Shown here one piece after another: positions 1-12,122 of a DNA stretch of 64,000 nucleotides; the stretch's first letter is position 1, and every line of letters starts with the position of its first letter. This DNA comes from Tetracladium setigerum (taxonomy: Eukaryota; Ascomycota; Leotiomycetes; Helotiales): the NCBI GenBank assembly GCA_031472005.1, contig PZJY01000005.1, positions 1,736,001 through 1,800,000 of the forward strand. Reading direction: 5' to 3'. Under the pieces are notes generated by a model. That model made no database searches. It worked only from the letters and a program-made list of their open reading frames with translations, and was not told the origin of the DNA. Both the position numbers and the translations under genes were made by a program.

Positions 1-661
1 CCAATGTCCCTCACCTTCCAAGCCGCCGGCTCCCCATCATACAACAGAAATTTGTCCTCGATCGACTCTGAATTCTCTTCGCGAGCTGTTTGTGTTTTCG
101 TTTGCGTGTTTTTAGTTCCTTCCACACCTTCCGAAGACAAAACAGTCATGGTTCTCTCTAATCCGAGTGTCACTAAACGATCCTCTTCCCGTGCCAACTT
201 CTCCTTCAGCGCTTGCCTGGCACTCCGCAGAATAAGCCACTTCTCCTTCTTCCCTTCACTACCCCTCTCTCGATAGCAGCCAGATTTCCGAATCGCCTCT
301 CCTCCTCCACACAAAGCACGCAACGTGACATATATCCTCTCGGATACACCACTGGCGGTATTCCCTCCTGCGATTGTAGTCCTCTCTCCCTGTTCGCCCT
401 AAATCTCGCCCTTAAACTCCTGGCCTTCTTGTTGATGAGCTCCTTCTCCACCACATCTTCGACTTGAACGCCATCTTTCGTGTTTTCGTTTCCATTGTCT
501 TCCGGCGCAGGCACGGACGTCCATCGCGTTGCGGTCGTCTGCAAATTTCGCGATTTGACTTTTGGGAGGGAATAGCGACTTCCAGCTATGATTCGACAGG
601 CAGAATGGGCAATTGGTCTTCGCACCGTGGAACGAAGAACGTTCAAGGCGGCGGCATGCAT
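1..661 (-). CDS. Putative mitochondrial protein, 5' part, cut by window edge
   Basis: Not recognised. Starting at the ATG at 661, the N-terminus is rich in Arg, Ser and Ala with few acidic residues for about 50 residues, which looks like a mitochondrial targeting peptide. A charged, Arg/Glu-rich helical segment follows. The first reading frame stops at 206, but a second minus-strand frame runs openly from about 270 to the window edge and carries a Lys/Arg/Glu-rich segment (KEKWLILRSARQALKEKLAR). One extra G in the run at 262-265 would join the two frames, the same kind of break seen in nine other genes here. A short intron is possible but no good donor/acceptor pair is visible. The C-terminus lies outside the window, so no function is assigned. 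Confidence 0.5.
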
Positions 662-2923
662 TCAATTGTTTTTGCGCTCGGGAGAAGAGCGACTTTGCTG
701 TGGTGAGGAGGGTTGAGGTGGAGAGTTGAGGAAATTTGAGTCTCGTCTGAAGGCAACTTTTCGATGCGGAACCGAATGCGCTTTGTTGATTGACCAAGTG
801 AGTGCTTGGTGCTGCCAAGCCTGGTTCATTTCACCGCCATACTCATTCCGGAATCACAACTCCATCAACACGAGTAGGTACCACGAAAGTCAGACTCAAC
901 TTTTTTTTTTCGCTGGTTCTGTTTTAGTTTTTGAACGTGAGCAGCCGCCGCTTTATCCTGAGCACGACCTGAGCTACCTGAGTACGGCACGAATTAATAG
1001 TATATGTCTAAGTTCTGCTGTTTGGGGTGTCCAAAACGGCGTGTTAGGATGCTGTTTTACGCACCCTCAACCGCGCCAGACTGCCAATACCCACGTGACC
1101 CTGCATGCTTCATCTTTGGCAAATGCACGACCCCTCCACTATGAGCCCCTTTCATAACTTTCGGTTTCCCACTACCCCACTAAAGGTTCATCGAATAGCC
1201 AAAATAAGCAGTAAGAAATGGCTCCCTCTATCATTAGTTATAGGAAACTGCGGCCTCCCGCGAGTAGTTCGAGCTATACAAATACGTGTTGTCTCCCATC
1301 ACTGTCCTCCTCCACCGCTCTCCGCCAACACCCTCCTCCAATACCCTCCTCCGGCACCTCTCGTTCCCTCACTGTAGTCCCTATATCCCTCTACTCTTCT
1401 ACCACCCTTCTTTACTTTGAAGTGTACTCGCCTCCCCGATCGTTGAATTAATCCAGTCAATCTCAGCACCAGATTTCACCAACTAGAATAGATATTTTAT
1501 CATATCATCAATCCACGGCCCCGAGAGCAGACTAGCTAGTATCTCGAATCCGTTAGAGACATCGGTGTTACGATCCCAGTTACATATGTGCCACACAGAA
1601 GGTCCATCAATTTCTGCTGTAAAGTCACAGAATCCTGCAGTCAAGGTCAAAGTACTCTTTTGCTGTTGTTGGAGAGGGAATATTGTCGCCACTCTCTCCG
1701 TAAGTACCAAAGTCTCGCTTGAAATCTATAAAACCACACGTCAGGATGCTTAGAATCAGACGCCAAAGGGTAACTTACAAACTGGTTTCAACTCTTGAGG
1801 TTCGGCACAACTTTGCAGCCAGGCATCTTTCGCCATCAACAAACGGTCCAGTGTCGCCCAGCGACAGCACAAAACCGCAGACTATAAATTGTCAGAAGTT
1901 ATCCATGGATAGCAATGACCCTTCACTAACCTGCAACGCAGCATCACCTCCACTTAGGTCCTTTTCAATTCGCCGGTTTCTTTCTCTGCCATGCCAAGAA
2001 TCCCAAGTTGGACCAAAGGCAGCAATGATCGTTCGATAATACGTTGTCGCACTGCTCAGTTTTCCTGCGATAATGGGGCTTGCTCGCGGGAGATCGAGAT
2101 TCAAACAGTAGAGGAATACATACTAGAGCAATTCTATTGGAAGTCTCTCCAGGGACGACATCTTGCGTTTCGATTTGAGATTTTTGAGAGATCGTTTCTT
2201 CGGTTCCTTTGCAGGCTGCGAAGAGAAACCTTCACGGTCTTCAACCATAGCTTTGGAAGAAAGGGGCTTGAGAGGTCTCCCTTTACGATAAGGCTTGTTC
2301 TATAGCCTCGATTGTCTCAACATCGAGCCTCAACATGACCAGTATCAATAGCAAAATTATGCCAGCAATGGATCTGATGATGGAATTGTAGCATGCTCAC
2401 TCCAAAACTAGAGATGTTCTGTATGCCCATCCCCCTTCTGACGTCGTGCTTTCTAATCATGAAGCAGCTCTTTTCGGTGGCATCCTCGTGACGTTCAGTG
2501 TCGTAGAAACAGTCGTCAAGCAACTTTTTCAAGTCGCTTTAGCTGTAAGACGGACGAAATGTCCTCGAGCAACTCTCCTTGGCATTCTTCTGTATGATTA
2601 AGCGATTTGTCTGAACTCGTCCTCTCCCTAGGAAAACTGATTATGCGGTCCTCAATTTGCAGGATTACGATGGAAATCATTTCCACAGTTGAATATTTAC
2701 TGACTCAATCTTAAATAGGGAGCTACGAGAGCACATCTACGGATACGTCTTCCACCTTCCGTCTGAGGCGGAACAAAATTGCGAAGTCTTCTTTTCACCT
2801 AATAGAATTCTGCGATGCCGTTGTGGACAAGCGCTCTCTGTGCATCAAAGGAAAGTTATTGGTAGTTATTGCTTGAGTATTCATGCAAATACGCTATTCT
2901 AGTGTTGTAAAATCCCTAAACCA
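662..2923. other. Gene-poor interval with a possible UstYa-like relic
   Basis: No intact gene model could be built. A 71-codon minus-strand ORF at 2317-2532 contains SMLQFHHQIHC, which resembles the first HxxHC motif of the UstYa/DUF3328 family (usually SxxHQxHC). The second HxxHC motif and the membrane segment were not found. The rest is low-coding-potential sequence, probably including the upstream region of the mitochondrial-type gene. Confidence 0.4.
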
Positions 2924-3996
2924 TCAGGCATCAGAAGTGAGAGTATTGGCGGCAGAAGCCAACTCATCAACCTTGTGACGTCTGAAGAAATCCTCAAAGG
3001 TTACGGGCACAACGTGGGGATACTTGGTATTGTCCAAATCTTCCTTCAGGCGGGTTTCTTCGTTCTGACTCCAATAGACGAAGAACCTTTTCCATCATGT
3101 TAGTTATGGATATTTCGGACAAAATTGTTGAAAGCATTGTTGAGGCAGGGTGGAAAGAAATGGGCAAACTCACTTGGGTATCCAAGCCATAACGTCAGCA
3201 GGGTTCACTCGCAAACTCTCATGCATACTTTGGTGCAAGTACTCTAATGAACCAAGATGGTGGAGGTCAGGTTCACACCCGTATACCTTGGTGAATACCT
3301 TCACGATTTCGATGAGGCTTTTACGATCTCCGAGGACTACTGAATTTAGTCTCGGATAACTCTGTCAAGATTGTAAGTAGACATACACTGCTGAATGCCA
3401 ACCGCGGTCGTGTCTATCGCCACTGCTGCTGTGTAGTCGGCTGCATTTCCATACGTTGTTGACTCCCATATCTCATGGCCTGTACCCCAGTAGGAAAGTC
3501 TCTTTTCTTTTGGATCCCAGATTTGCATAAAGTCGCTCCAGAATGTCTCCATAAAGACTCCGATATGAATGTGAACGCCTTGGATATCTCTTGACTCTAG
3601 ATATTTCATGATGTCTTTGCATGGATCTTTTGGAGGTAGAGCACCGTATGGAATATTGGTGAGATCAACCGAGAAGTCGCCAGCTATGTATCGTGGAACA
3701 TTGGTGGCCACGCAAGCATCAATCAGAAGTTTCTGACCCTCGAACATGAGTTCTGCATCGCCAAGATAACAGCAGATCACCACATCGGTACCTGCCACGA
3801 AGGATTGCAGCGCATCCTTGTCCTTGAACTCTCCTTTGACGATGCGGATCCTGGGTGAAGCTGTGACGGACAGTGGAAGCTTGCTCGGGTCTCGACAGAA
3901 GCCACGCACTGAAACCTCGGGATTTTGGAGTAAGCTGTTGATTACACAACGTGCAAACTTTCCGGTGAAACCAGCGACGCCGATAATTTGAGCCAT
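2924..3996 (-). CDS. NmrA-like / isoflavone-reductase-like NAD(P)-binding oxidoreductase
   Basis: Three exons (3387-3996, 3174-3339, 2924-3086) give 312 residues; the phases close exactly. The N-terminus is a Rossmann start, MAQIIGVAGFTGKFARCVIN, with a GxxGxxG-like dinucleotide-binding loop. A predicted strand and TDVVICC follow where the nicotinamide pocket normally lies. Later segments (RYIAGDFSVD, then GTGHEIWEST) fit the NmrA-like (PF05368/PF13460) group of atypical short-chain dehydrogenases, which are about this length. No TYxxxK catalytic motif is seen, as is common in NmrA-type members, so a redox-sensing role is as possible as catalysis. Introns use GTATGT and GTGAGT donors. The upstream in-frame ATG at 4146 is less likely because the Rossmann strand begins directly at 3996. 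Substrate unknown. Confidence 0.8.
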
Positions 3997-5090
3997 CTTG
4001 AAGTTGGTGTATAAGATGTCGATGAGGTTTGTAATATACACGCAGGCTTGATTTTGAAGAGTCGATGGAGGACGAATGTGATTGAACTTGACCTGGGGAG
4101 CAGAAGCCTCTTTATACTTGGAATCACCGTAGATGGTGGGAAACAACTGACTAGAGAGAAGGTCAGTCGCGTTCCACTACAATGCGTCACTTATTTCCTA
4201 AATTCTGTCGTTGCGATCACACTGACATACGCGTATGTGAGTTAATCTGCACGAATCCATGCAAATGAAGTGGAAGTTCGTCTGTGGGAGCCGTGGATTG
4301 CACATTTCAAGGAAGCGGTAGTAATTTAATCTTCCTAAAACAGTTAGAACCGACTACTGCCTTTGACTGGGGATGAAAATCAAAGAAGCTTGAGCAGTAA
4401 GCGAGAGCAAATAGAGTCAACCTAACTCAAACAGTCCAAAGCTCTTTGAAATTGCCAAAACTGGTTAGGGAAGTAATTAGATTAGAATAGAGAAGAATGC
4501 GACGGTGTTCAACTTGAGCAGTTGACTGTACCAGGCAAGCTGAATGGCATATGCTGGTCATGACAGCTCCTGTAGATTTTCCTCATAGGCTGTATACTAA
4601 AGTTTTGATGGAGACTGCTTTACACCACGTTATGGTGCTAGGATGGAACATCGCCAGTTATGCTGAAGAAATACACACGTGGAAGAGGAATATGATATTT
4701 GATATATCACTAGACATAGTGAATGTCTGTGCCTATTTCATATTTTGTAAACATCAGAAGTAACGTATCCCAAAGCGTGGGAGGACTTCTGCTTCCCGCG
4801 TACCCAGCTCTGCTGTGCTCGGACAGTGGATGTGATGCTTGCGAAATGTTCCCACCACAAGCACTATGCCCAATCTGGAATAATTTCGAACTGACCATAA
4901 TCCAAATCAGGAAACATAAGCGAGATCGTTGAGTCAGAGAATTAGCCTCCTCATTTGTCATCTTTGCGGATTTCGGAAAGAAACCATTCTCCGCTATCCT
5001 AAATAAACAACGCTCTCGTAAAACAACCTACTTTTGTCTTTGCAATCATCGAATTTTCTATGAGGAGTAAATGTTTTGCTAATCTTGGGA
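3997..5090. other. Divergent intergenic region
   Basis: This separates the leftward oxidoreductase gene from the rightward PF11951 regulator and so should hold both promoters. Only short, unsupported ORFs are present. I see no repeat or RNA gene. Confidence 0.5.
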
Positions 5091-7101
5091 ATGAGTGAAA
5101 TCACAAGCGGATCACATCCTTGCTCTAACATAGTCATCTTTGACAGTTCCTCCTCGTCTTCAACCACCTTTCATACTAATCATTCGACTCTCATTTCTTG
5201 CCGAGACGGCCCCCAAAAGCTGACTGGATATGTAAAAAGAGGACGGCCTAGGAAAGGTTAGTTTGATAAGAAACGTTATTTTACCTCTACTGGACTAACC
5301 ATTTAAATTGTTACTGGATAGCACGCCAAATTTCTCCTTTTGGAAACTGTAATCAAGCAAAGCAGGCCAATAAGAACTTATCGACGTCAGACTTTAGCTT
5401 CGTCACCTACACTGCATCGCCTCAGGATGCTGGGCCCGAAATCCAAAAGCTCGTTCGAAGGAGTGCGATGCTTAATTACCAGCGGCGACAAAGAGAACAG
5501 AAAAGTGTAGTTGAAGAAGCAAAGAACTCCAGAGCCAGAAGGTGTTCAACCAGATATTCCTTTCCCGACGGGCACGACGGGGAGAAGGGCGACAATGAAG
5601 TCCTTCAGCAGTACATCGCTAGTGACCACATGAATTCTGTATCCTCAGAGACCACTACTGTTGTGTTACCGAAGGAGATCACAACTGTCGAACCTTTCAA
5701 CGCCTTTCCCATTGAGATTGAGCCATACATGTTAGACCTCCTTTCTTCATGTGAGTAAATGTTCCTCGTTCCTCATTGTGTGTTGCCTGTCTCCTTCAAT
5801 TATAGCCAAATAAGGTAACTTTGACTAAACCATATCTCTTTCTAAACAGACACAACTTCCGTGTACGAGACCATGTACACTATTGAGAAGCATGTGAATC
5901 TTAATCCAGCCAGGGGCTACTGGCTTCCCCTGGCATTTCAGGACGCGGCCTTACTTCACGCATTCATATTCTGCGCGGATGGGCACGGTACCATCTCACA
6001 AGGCCGGAAAGAAGGTCCAGCTGCTGTGATACATCTCAGGAAAGCGATTCAAATAGTTAATGAGAGACTTCGAGCGCCATTGCCAAGTATAACGGACGCG
6101 ACTATTGCTGTGGTATGCACATTTGCTCATTCGGAGGTACGTTACTAGCTAGCCTCAGAATGATTTAGCTGCCATACTTTCCCGTCAACGCTCTCCATAC
6201 ATCTTTCTTACCCTGGGCCTTAGATTTTAAACGGGAACCATGAGAATTGGACTATTCATATGCGTGGCTTGAAGCAGATGCTCCGACAGCGAGGAGGTAT
6301 GCGGACCTTTGAATCCAATCGACTGTTACGAAGTAAAATTAATAGGTGAGTTGCTGCTGTTGAATTTTTGGGTGTTCCTTTTGGTATTTAGTGCTAACCA
6401 CAACCAGAGCTGACTTGTGTGGATCAATTGTTGCTGTTCAAAGTCCTTACTTTGATCTTCTTCTTGACAATTTACCGACAGTGACAGTGCATCAACAGAT
6501 GGAGATCATAACAACAACAGGATTTGGTAGGATCACAGATCCCACCAGACTAGATAAATCACTAGCTCGGATCATTTGCCAGATTCAAGATGTAACCGTC
6601 AAACTAAACTCATTCTATCACAACAAGACGCATATACATCCTCTGAACTTGCGAGAGGCTATTACATCAGCTCAGTACTCTTTGCTCTCTTTCAAACCTC
6701 AACACCGTAAAAACACCCACGAAAACTTGATCCACGAGATGCTGCGACTTAGCTTGTTGCTATACCTCGTTACTCTTCTCAATGAGTCCGCCCCAAAAGC
6801 GTCACCGTACGACAAGCTAGGAGCACGGTTAAAGTCCTCTTTCATAGAAATCAGGCGGAGCAGTAGTTTAGATCTCGACTTCTCCCTCTGGATTATGTTC
6901 ATGGCCGCTTCAATGTTTGGGGAGTCAACCACCAAAAGTTACTTTATGGCCTCAGCCACTGAGATTATGGAGGAGCTGGGAATTTCTTGCTGGGAAAATG
7001 TTGAGACCCTGTTCAAGGCTTTCTTGTGGGTAGACAACATTCACAGAGGGACTTTTAGACCAATTTGGGAAATCCTCAAGACTATACACGAAGTAATATA
7101 A
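5091..7101 (+). CDS. Fungal-specific transcription factor (PF11951-like) with AT-hook, no zinc cluster
   Basis: Five exons (5091-5256, 5322-5750, 5850-6136, 6224-6345, 6408-7101) give 565 residues, with every junction in phase. The N-terminus is Ser/Thr-rich and holds YVKRGRPRKA at about residue 48-57, an AT-hook core (RGRP). A conserved block follows, FVTYTASPQDAGPEIQKLVR, then an Arg-rich NYQRRQRE stretch. This is the usual opening of Leotiomycete and Sordariomycete regulator-like proteins that carry the Fungal_trans_2 domain. The remaining 400 residues are alpha-helical and include IHMRGLKQMLRQRGG, a hallmark of PF11951. No Zn2Cys6 cysteine pattern is present, so any DNA binding would rely on the AT-hook. 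It may regulate a neighbour, but nothing in the sequence shows which. Confidence 0.75.
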
Positions 7102-7765
7102 TAGGAAAAATAATTGTATTTCGCATGAACTTCCTGCCCCGTTCATGTGGAATAACCCTAACTCTCCAAGTCCTTTCTTGCCTATCACCTCTCGATTAAG
7201 CTCACTCTCAGTCCGCCTGCATTAAATTTGTAATGAGCGTGGGTCATCATTAGACCAGGACATCGTTTCTTGAAAACTGACATCCTTGGCTCAGGAGCAT
7301 TACTCTAAAGGCTCTCGACTATCCTCTTGCGTTTTGTTAGGCAGGGAACTTGATTGAAACGTCAGACAATCCCTCAGCACTTCCTTGATCACTCGGCTTG
7401 GCTACCCAACCGACAACCGCCCGTGTTCATCGTCGAGTTGGCCGAGGACAATCAAAACCACTGCTCTCCGCCATAATCTCCTTGTTGTTGCCAAAGTTCC
7501 CTTGTACCAGAGTCTCATGGCCAACACCCTGTTACCAGAACCCCACTTGTTCTGGCTACAATTCCTATTGTAGCCCATCCCTCTTGTTGTCATAATCCCC
7601 TTGTTATTGCCAAAGCTCCCTTCGGCCTAAATTGACTCCCTCGAAAATAAGCGTATGTTGGCATAAGGTGTGGGAGCCCCTAGCCTTTTTTATATTGGGT
7701 GTCTATTGTATAAAGAGAAAAGCGCTCGCACTTGACCTCGAAAAGAGTCAAAATCAATTCTCACA
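7102..7765. other. Intergenic region
   Basis: Contains short imperfect repeats of a CCTTGTTGTTGCCAAAG-like unit near 7480-7615. No coding or RNA gene is supported. Confidence 0.4.
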
Positions 7766-8237
7766 ATGGTGAATGTCCTCAAGCGAAGAAGCCAAAGGCT
7801 GAGCAGACGAAAGGAGACCTTAAAAAACAAATCACACGAAATAGCAATGCTCTGTGATGTTGACGTCGCCTTGTTTCTCTGTATTCGGAAGACTAGCCGT
7901 ATTATCACCTATAAATCCCTCGATCTTGAACCGTGGCCACCTTCAAGGGAGCAAATGGTTATTAATTACCAAGGTAATGTACCTCAATAGGTAGATTTCT
8001 TCCGCAAATGTCGTCGCTTAAAACTTCCTTTTTCAGACCAGCAATTTTTTCTAAAAAGACCGCAGAAACCCCTCGTCCCCATGATTGAAGGTTAGTAAAG
8101 TAGAAACATAACTTGAGCATGCACCCGAGCGTGCACAGCGAAAGTTCAATCAAGAGATTAAGGACTGGTTGGAGATAGACAAACTTATTACAGATGGCCC
8201 CTCTTTTCTCGTACCTCTACATAACGTGCTTTACTAA
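7766..8237 (+). CDS. Small MADS-box (SRF-type) protein
   Basis: Three exons (7766-7973, 8037-8090, 8155-8237) give 114 residues; phases close, but the last acceptor (AATCAAG) is weak. Residues about 6-45 match the core of a MADS-box: Arg-rich start, RLSRRKETLKNKSHEIAMLC, then DVDVALFLCIRK and an aromatic ITYKS. This corresponds to the family pattern of a basic helix followed by the LCDVxVALI strand used for dimerisation. The N-terminal GRxKI arm is missing or shortened, and there is no SAM or MEF2 extension and no Gln-rich activation region. MCM1/SRF- and MEF2/RLM1-type fungal proteins are usually several hundred residues. It is probably a diverged orphan MADS protein, or possibly a decaying copy. 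If the last intron is not spliced, the protein ends soon after MIEG. Confidence 0.6.
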
Positions 8238-8670
8238 ATTAGAATGGTCGGCTTCCTCCCTTCATTTCCTTGTGAATTCAAAAGATGGAGTACAGTATGC
8301 AACGGCAGTGGATGATTGGTATCGATGGGAGTGAAACTCAGAACGACTTGAAGTATATTTCAAGATCCAAACTGCGAGAGGGACTTCTAGGATCAAAATT
8401 AGGTGGTGATTGTGAAGTTAAAAAGTTCATTCGAAAATGTATGTACAGGTTAATTAAATAATGAAAGTGGCCCTACACATCCAGTTCTTCCTGGTAAAAA
8501 AGAAAAACTCCCAAAATACCCAAACCCTTAAGTTAATACAGAGAAGCGAAGGCAAAAATGAGGGAATCATGCAAAACAACCTGCTAGCTCGCCACTCAAT
8601 CCACTCTCAACCTGGTTAAGTCATAGGCGCCCTTTATCATGGCCTGATAGCCATCAAGAATCTTCCGAAT
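8238..8670. other. Intergenic, between convergent genes
   Basis: AT-rich sequence downstream of both the MADS-box gene and the multicopper oxidase gene. No further gene is seen. Confidence 0.4.
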
Positions 8671-10755
8671 TTATGCACCTTTTCCTTTCGATGTGGTCGC
8701 AGCAGGCACGGTGACGGTGCTAAAAGTAGTCGCTTGACCACCACCCCCACCACTCCCATTCCCCTTCTTCGTCGTCGTCGTCGTAGTGGGAGCTTTTGCT
8801 GTCTTATAAAAGTCATCCTCGGCAGCCTCATATTTTTCAGCGTCGGGATAAGCGTTCAAGTCAGCGAATTTCTTGAGCGTGTTGGGAATATCGGCGAGAT
8901 ATTCAGGTGTTCCTTGTGCAAACTGGAGAGAGGACACTTTCTTGGCTTGATAGGCAGGCGTCATGGGATCGATGAATGATGTATCGTGGGGATAGCCGTA
9001 TTGTGACAGATCAATGTCCGTGACGTTAAAGGCTGCCATCATATCGTGATCTTCGTGGACAAGGTTGTGACAGTGGAACATGTAGACTCCCGACCAAGGA
9101 GCAAAGTTTGCAATGACTTCGACACGTTCTGTGTTTTTTTATTAGTTTGAGCGGAGTCTCATTGGGATCTGAATAGCTCACCATTAGTTCCCAAGTATAC
9201 AACGTCTTTCAATGCGACAGCTTCGTAGGGCATGACTGCTCCACGGCCTCCGCTTCTCTTTACGACTTGGAAATCAATCAGATGGATGTGGATTGGATGA
9301 CTCCAGCCTGATCGATGCGTTAGTCCGTGTGTTGCAACTACGGAGACGGAGTGTTCTTACCTCCACCAGTATTGATCAGTTCCCAACGTTGAACCATTCC
9401 AGCCTTTGGGAAGGCGAGAATGCGATTTGGGATATCTTCAAAACCAACGCCGTTGATAAGCCATTGTCCATTTTGCCTCTCAAAGGTGAACGATTTATCA
9501 ATCACGGGATGATCGGCCGGTCTATTTAGATTGACCAGAGTGCTTGGGACGTCTCCATTGCCTTTGGTATCTGCAACATTGCCTCCAACCACAAATCGGA
9601 GAACGCGATCGGTTGCTACGTAATCTGGATTTGTCTGGAAGTCTCGCTCGTTCATGAGAGTTAAGTTTTGGCCTTTGTATTTGTCAAAGTCTAGCAAAAT
9701 GAATTAGCGATGAATTTGACCGAAACCTTTGAGCTACCTACCAATAACAATTTCGTATCGCTCAGCCATGGCAATGATGAGATCAGTCGTAAGAACAGAA
9801 TTACTTGTATAACCGGCGTCGCCACCAACAACGGTGAATGGAATGCGAACTGTTGGTGCAGTATCGGCAACGAGGTAGAGCTTGTATGTTCGTGAAACCG
9901 AGGCATCAAGAAGTCTGAACTTGTACTTCCTGTGATCGACATTGAGATATGGCCATGGCTGCCCATTGACAGTGTTCACGTCTCCGTACAAACTAACACG
10001 TTCGTTCTCTGGCGAAAGTAATTTTCCGCTGGGCAAGAACTGTTTAGTTGCAAGCATTAGGGGAATGTCATAATCTCCACTTGGTAGATCAAGTTTTGAG
10101 GCTGGATCATTCAAAATCTGAATTAAATTGTCAGCTTCTGGTCCAAATTTTGTAGCAGAGAGATTGTTGTTGACTCACATAGAATCCAGCCTGGCCGAAA
10201 TAAGCATTAACAGCAGTAATGCCAAGAGAATGGTCATGATACCAAAGTGTTCGCATTGGCTGAGCATTGGGATAGTAGTAATCTTTGTACTCGCCAGGGA
10301 AAGTACGATCTTCAGCCCAGCCATCAAATGGAGTTCTTGAGTAGCTTCCATGGAGATGAATAGATGACGGCTTATCATATTTGTTGATGAACCGAACAAC
10401 TGCTTGCCTGCCCTTCGTCATATGGAACGTTGGGCCAGGGGCTATCCCATTGTAACCGACGTAAGTTGTTGTGCCTAGATTGGGGTACGTCTGTTTCTCA
10501 AAAGAAACAATGTTGATTTCGTAGTAGTCGATGGTTCCATTTGGGCCCGTATAACTCGAGATGGGGTCTAATACGGGAGGTATTGGCAATGGAAACTGGA
10601 AGATGTATTTGTATCTGAGTTTTCAGGTCAGTATGCTCATTTTAGTTCAAGATTCATTGAAGAGGTCAAACGTACTCGGGTGATACCCAGTTCGATACGC
10701 CAGCAGAGGTTGTCGAGGCGAACGCAAGCGCCAAGAGCTTCCAGTTGAGACCCAT
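8671..10755 (-). CDS. Secreted bilirubin-oxidase-like multicopper oxidase
   Basis: Six exons (10676-10755, 10179-10614, 9742-10117, 9361-9690, 9182-9307, 8671-9128) give 601 residues with all phases consistent. A signal peptide is visible (MGLNWKLLALAFASTTSAG). All four copper-ligand motifs are intact: HLHG at about residue 113, WYHDHS at about 155, HPIHIH near 410, and HCHNLVHEDHDMM near 465. The last gives the type-1 Cys and an axial Met. The HEDHDMM form is typical of fungal bilirubin oxidases and related ascomycete enzymes rather than basidiomycete laccases. The family couples oxidation of phenols or tetrapyrroles to four-electron reduction of O2 to water, outside the cell. The C-terminus has an unusual low-complexity Thr/Lys/Gly tail of about 50 residues. 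Substrate not determinable. Confidence 0.9.
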
Positions 10756-12122
10756 GGCTTGCAGATGTGCAGGAACCCTGAAATTTGAATAAGCTTTTGA
10801 ATTAAGAAGAAAGATCTTGGAGAATCTGTTGATCTGCAGTAAGTTGAGACAAGGCGGATATACCAAGAGACCAAGACTTGAGGGGAAAGCTTGACATCGA
10901 GGACGCGTACCTTATATCCAAAGGAATGAACCCTTTTCACGGGCAAAGTTCGAATAGATCATGCCAAGTCATGACCGATTGCGCGTGCATAATGTAAGAT
11001 CTCATTCAAACTCATTCCAGCCTACAGGTCAATTCTCGAATCTCTTTAACAAGGGATGAGGAGATATCTCCGTCAAGTGGCACCACTTCTCTTGTGAGTG
11101 GCATTCTTGAGGAGAACAGGAGCCAACGATAGAGATCAGCAGTCAACACGATATCACGACACATCGTGCTTCTCTGCGTGCTATCGGAACGCCTTCGCGA
11201 GTTGTTCGTAAAATCGGCATATTCGGTTACGGGGTTACCGTAGGATTGGTTCACGGGTCGCAACGAAGCCAATCACCACAGAAATCTCTCAATTTCTCTC
11301 TACTACTTCTACAAGCTTGGCTGGAGTAGTGAGGCTGAAGGATCCTCCCGGCCAGAAAGGGTAGAAGGACCCTAAAGAACTGTACAACGCCCTGAAGAAG
11401 ATATGCTTCTCAAACGAAGTCGCTGCGTGCAGATTCAATGTAAACAAACAAAACAAACCCCAATTATGAGTTTTTTTCAACACAATTTAGAACGCATAGC
11501 TGTGTTTGTAAAGCTGGTATACTTTACGTATTCTTAGAGAAAATCTCAATGAATGGATGACCCTCCGCTGAGGCATATTCCAGGAATAGAGTGGGTGAGA
11601 CGTTGTGGTGGTGTTGTTCCAAGAGCACCACCCCTCGCTTAGGGACCCAACAGAAAAGTCCTTGGCCGCCAAGACTTTTAGCACCTGCAGCCAAAGGACA
11701 GCACCACCAGACACCACCTCCTTCTGCTGCCACTTTGTGGTGAGCGATCAGGCACTCGGCAATCCCCGTCTGGAAATCCCACGTTTGCTTGGAAGAAATA
11801 AGCACCGGCAAGCATTTGCCCAGCACGCCCTCCCGCTGCTCAGCTTCTTGGTCCTGGGCCGCCTCTCAGTGAGTCAGTTCCCGTGTTGGCCAGACTGACG
11901 GGTGGGAAAGTCTGGATTGTGCTGGAGAACTCGAGAGCAAGGAATGATCTTCCCGATGTCTTTGAAAGGGTTGCAATCTTTCCAGGGTGCAAGTCTCTGC
12001 CACGCCACAATGATATTGGGAGTAGCATAAAATGACCACGAATCCTTTGCAATAATGAAGGAGCATATCGCAGCGTTTTCTGGAGGCTGTTTAATACATA
12101 TCTATTCTCATAAATAAACAAA
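10756..12122. other. Divergent promoter region between two secreted-protein genes
   Basis: The upstream regions of the multicopper oxidase (leftward) and the unknown secreted protein (rightward) meet here. ORFs present are short and lack homology-like features. No RNA gene or repeat was recognised. Confidence 0.45.

Noticed and set aside
399..818. Minus-strand ORF of 139 codons overlapping the mitochondrial-type gene
   Set aside because: It is in another frame of the better-supported presequence ORF and shows no domain.
726..1157. Plus-strand ORF of 143 codons
   Set aside because: No domain, composition unlike coding sequence of the neighbours, and it ends in low-complexity sequence.
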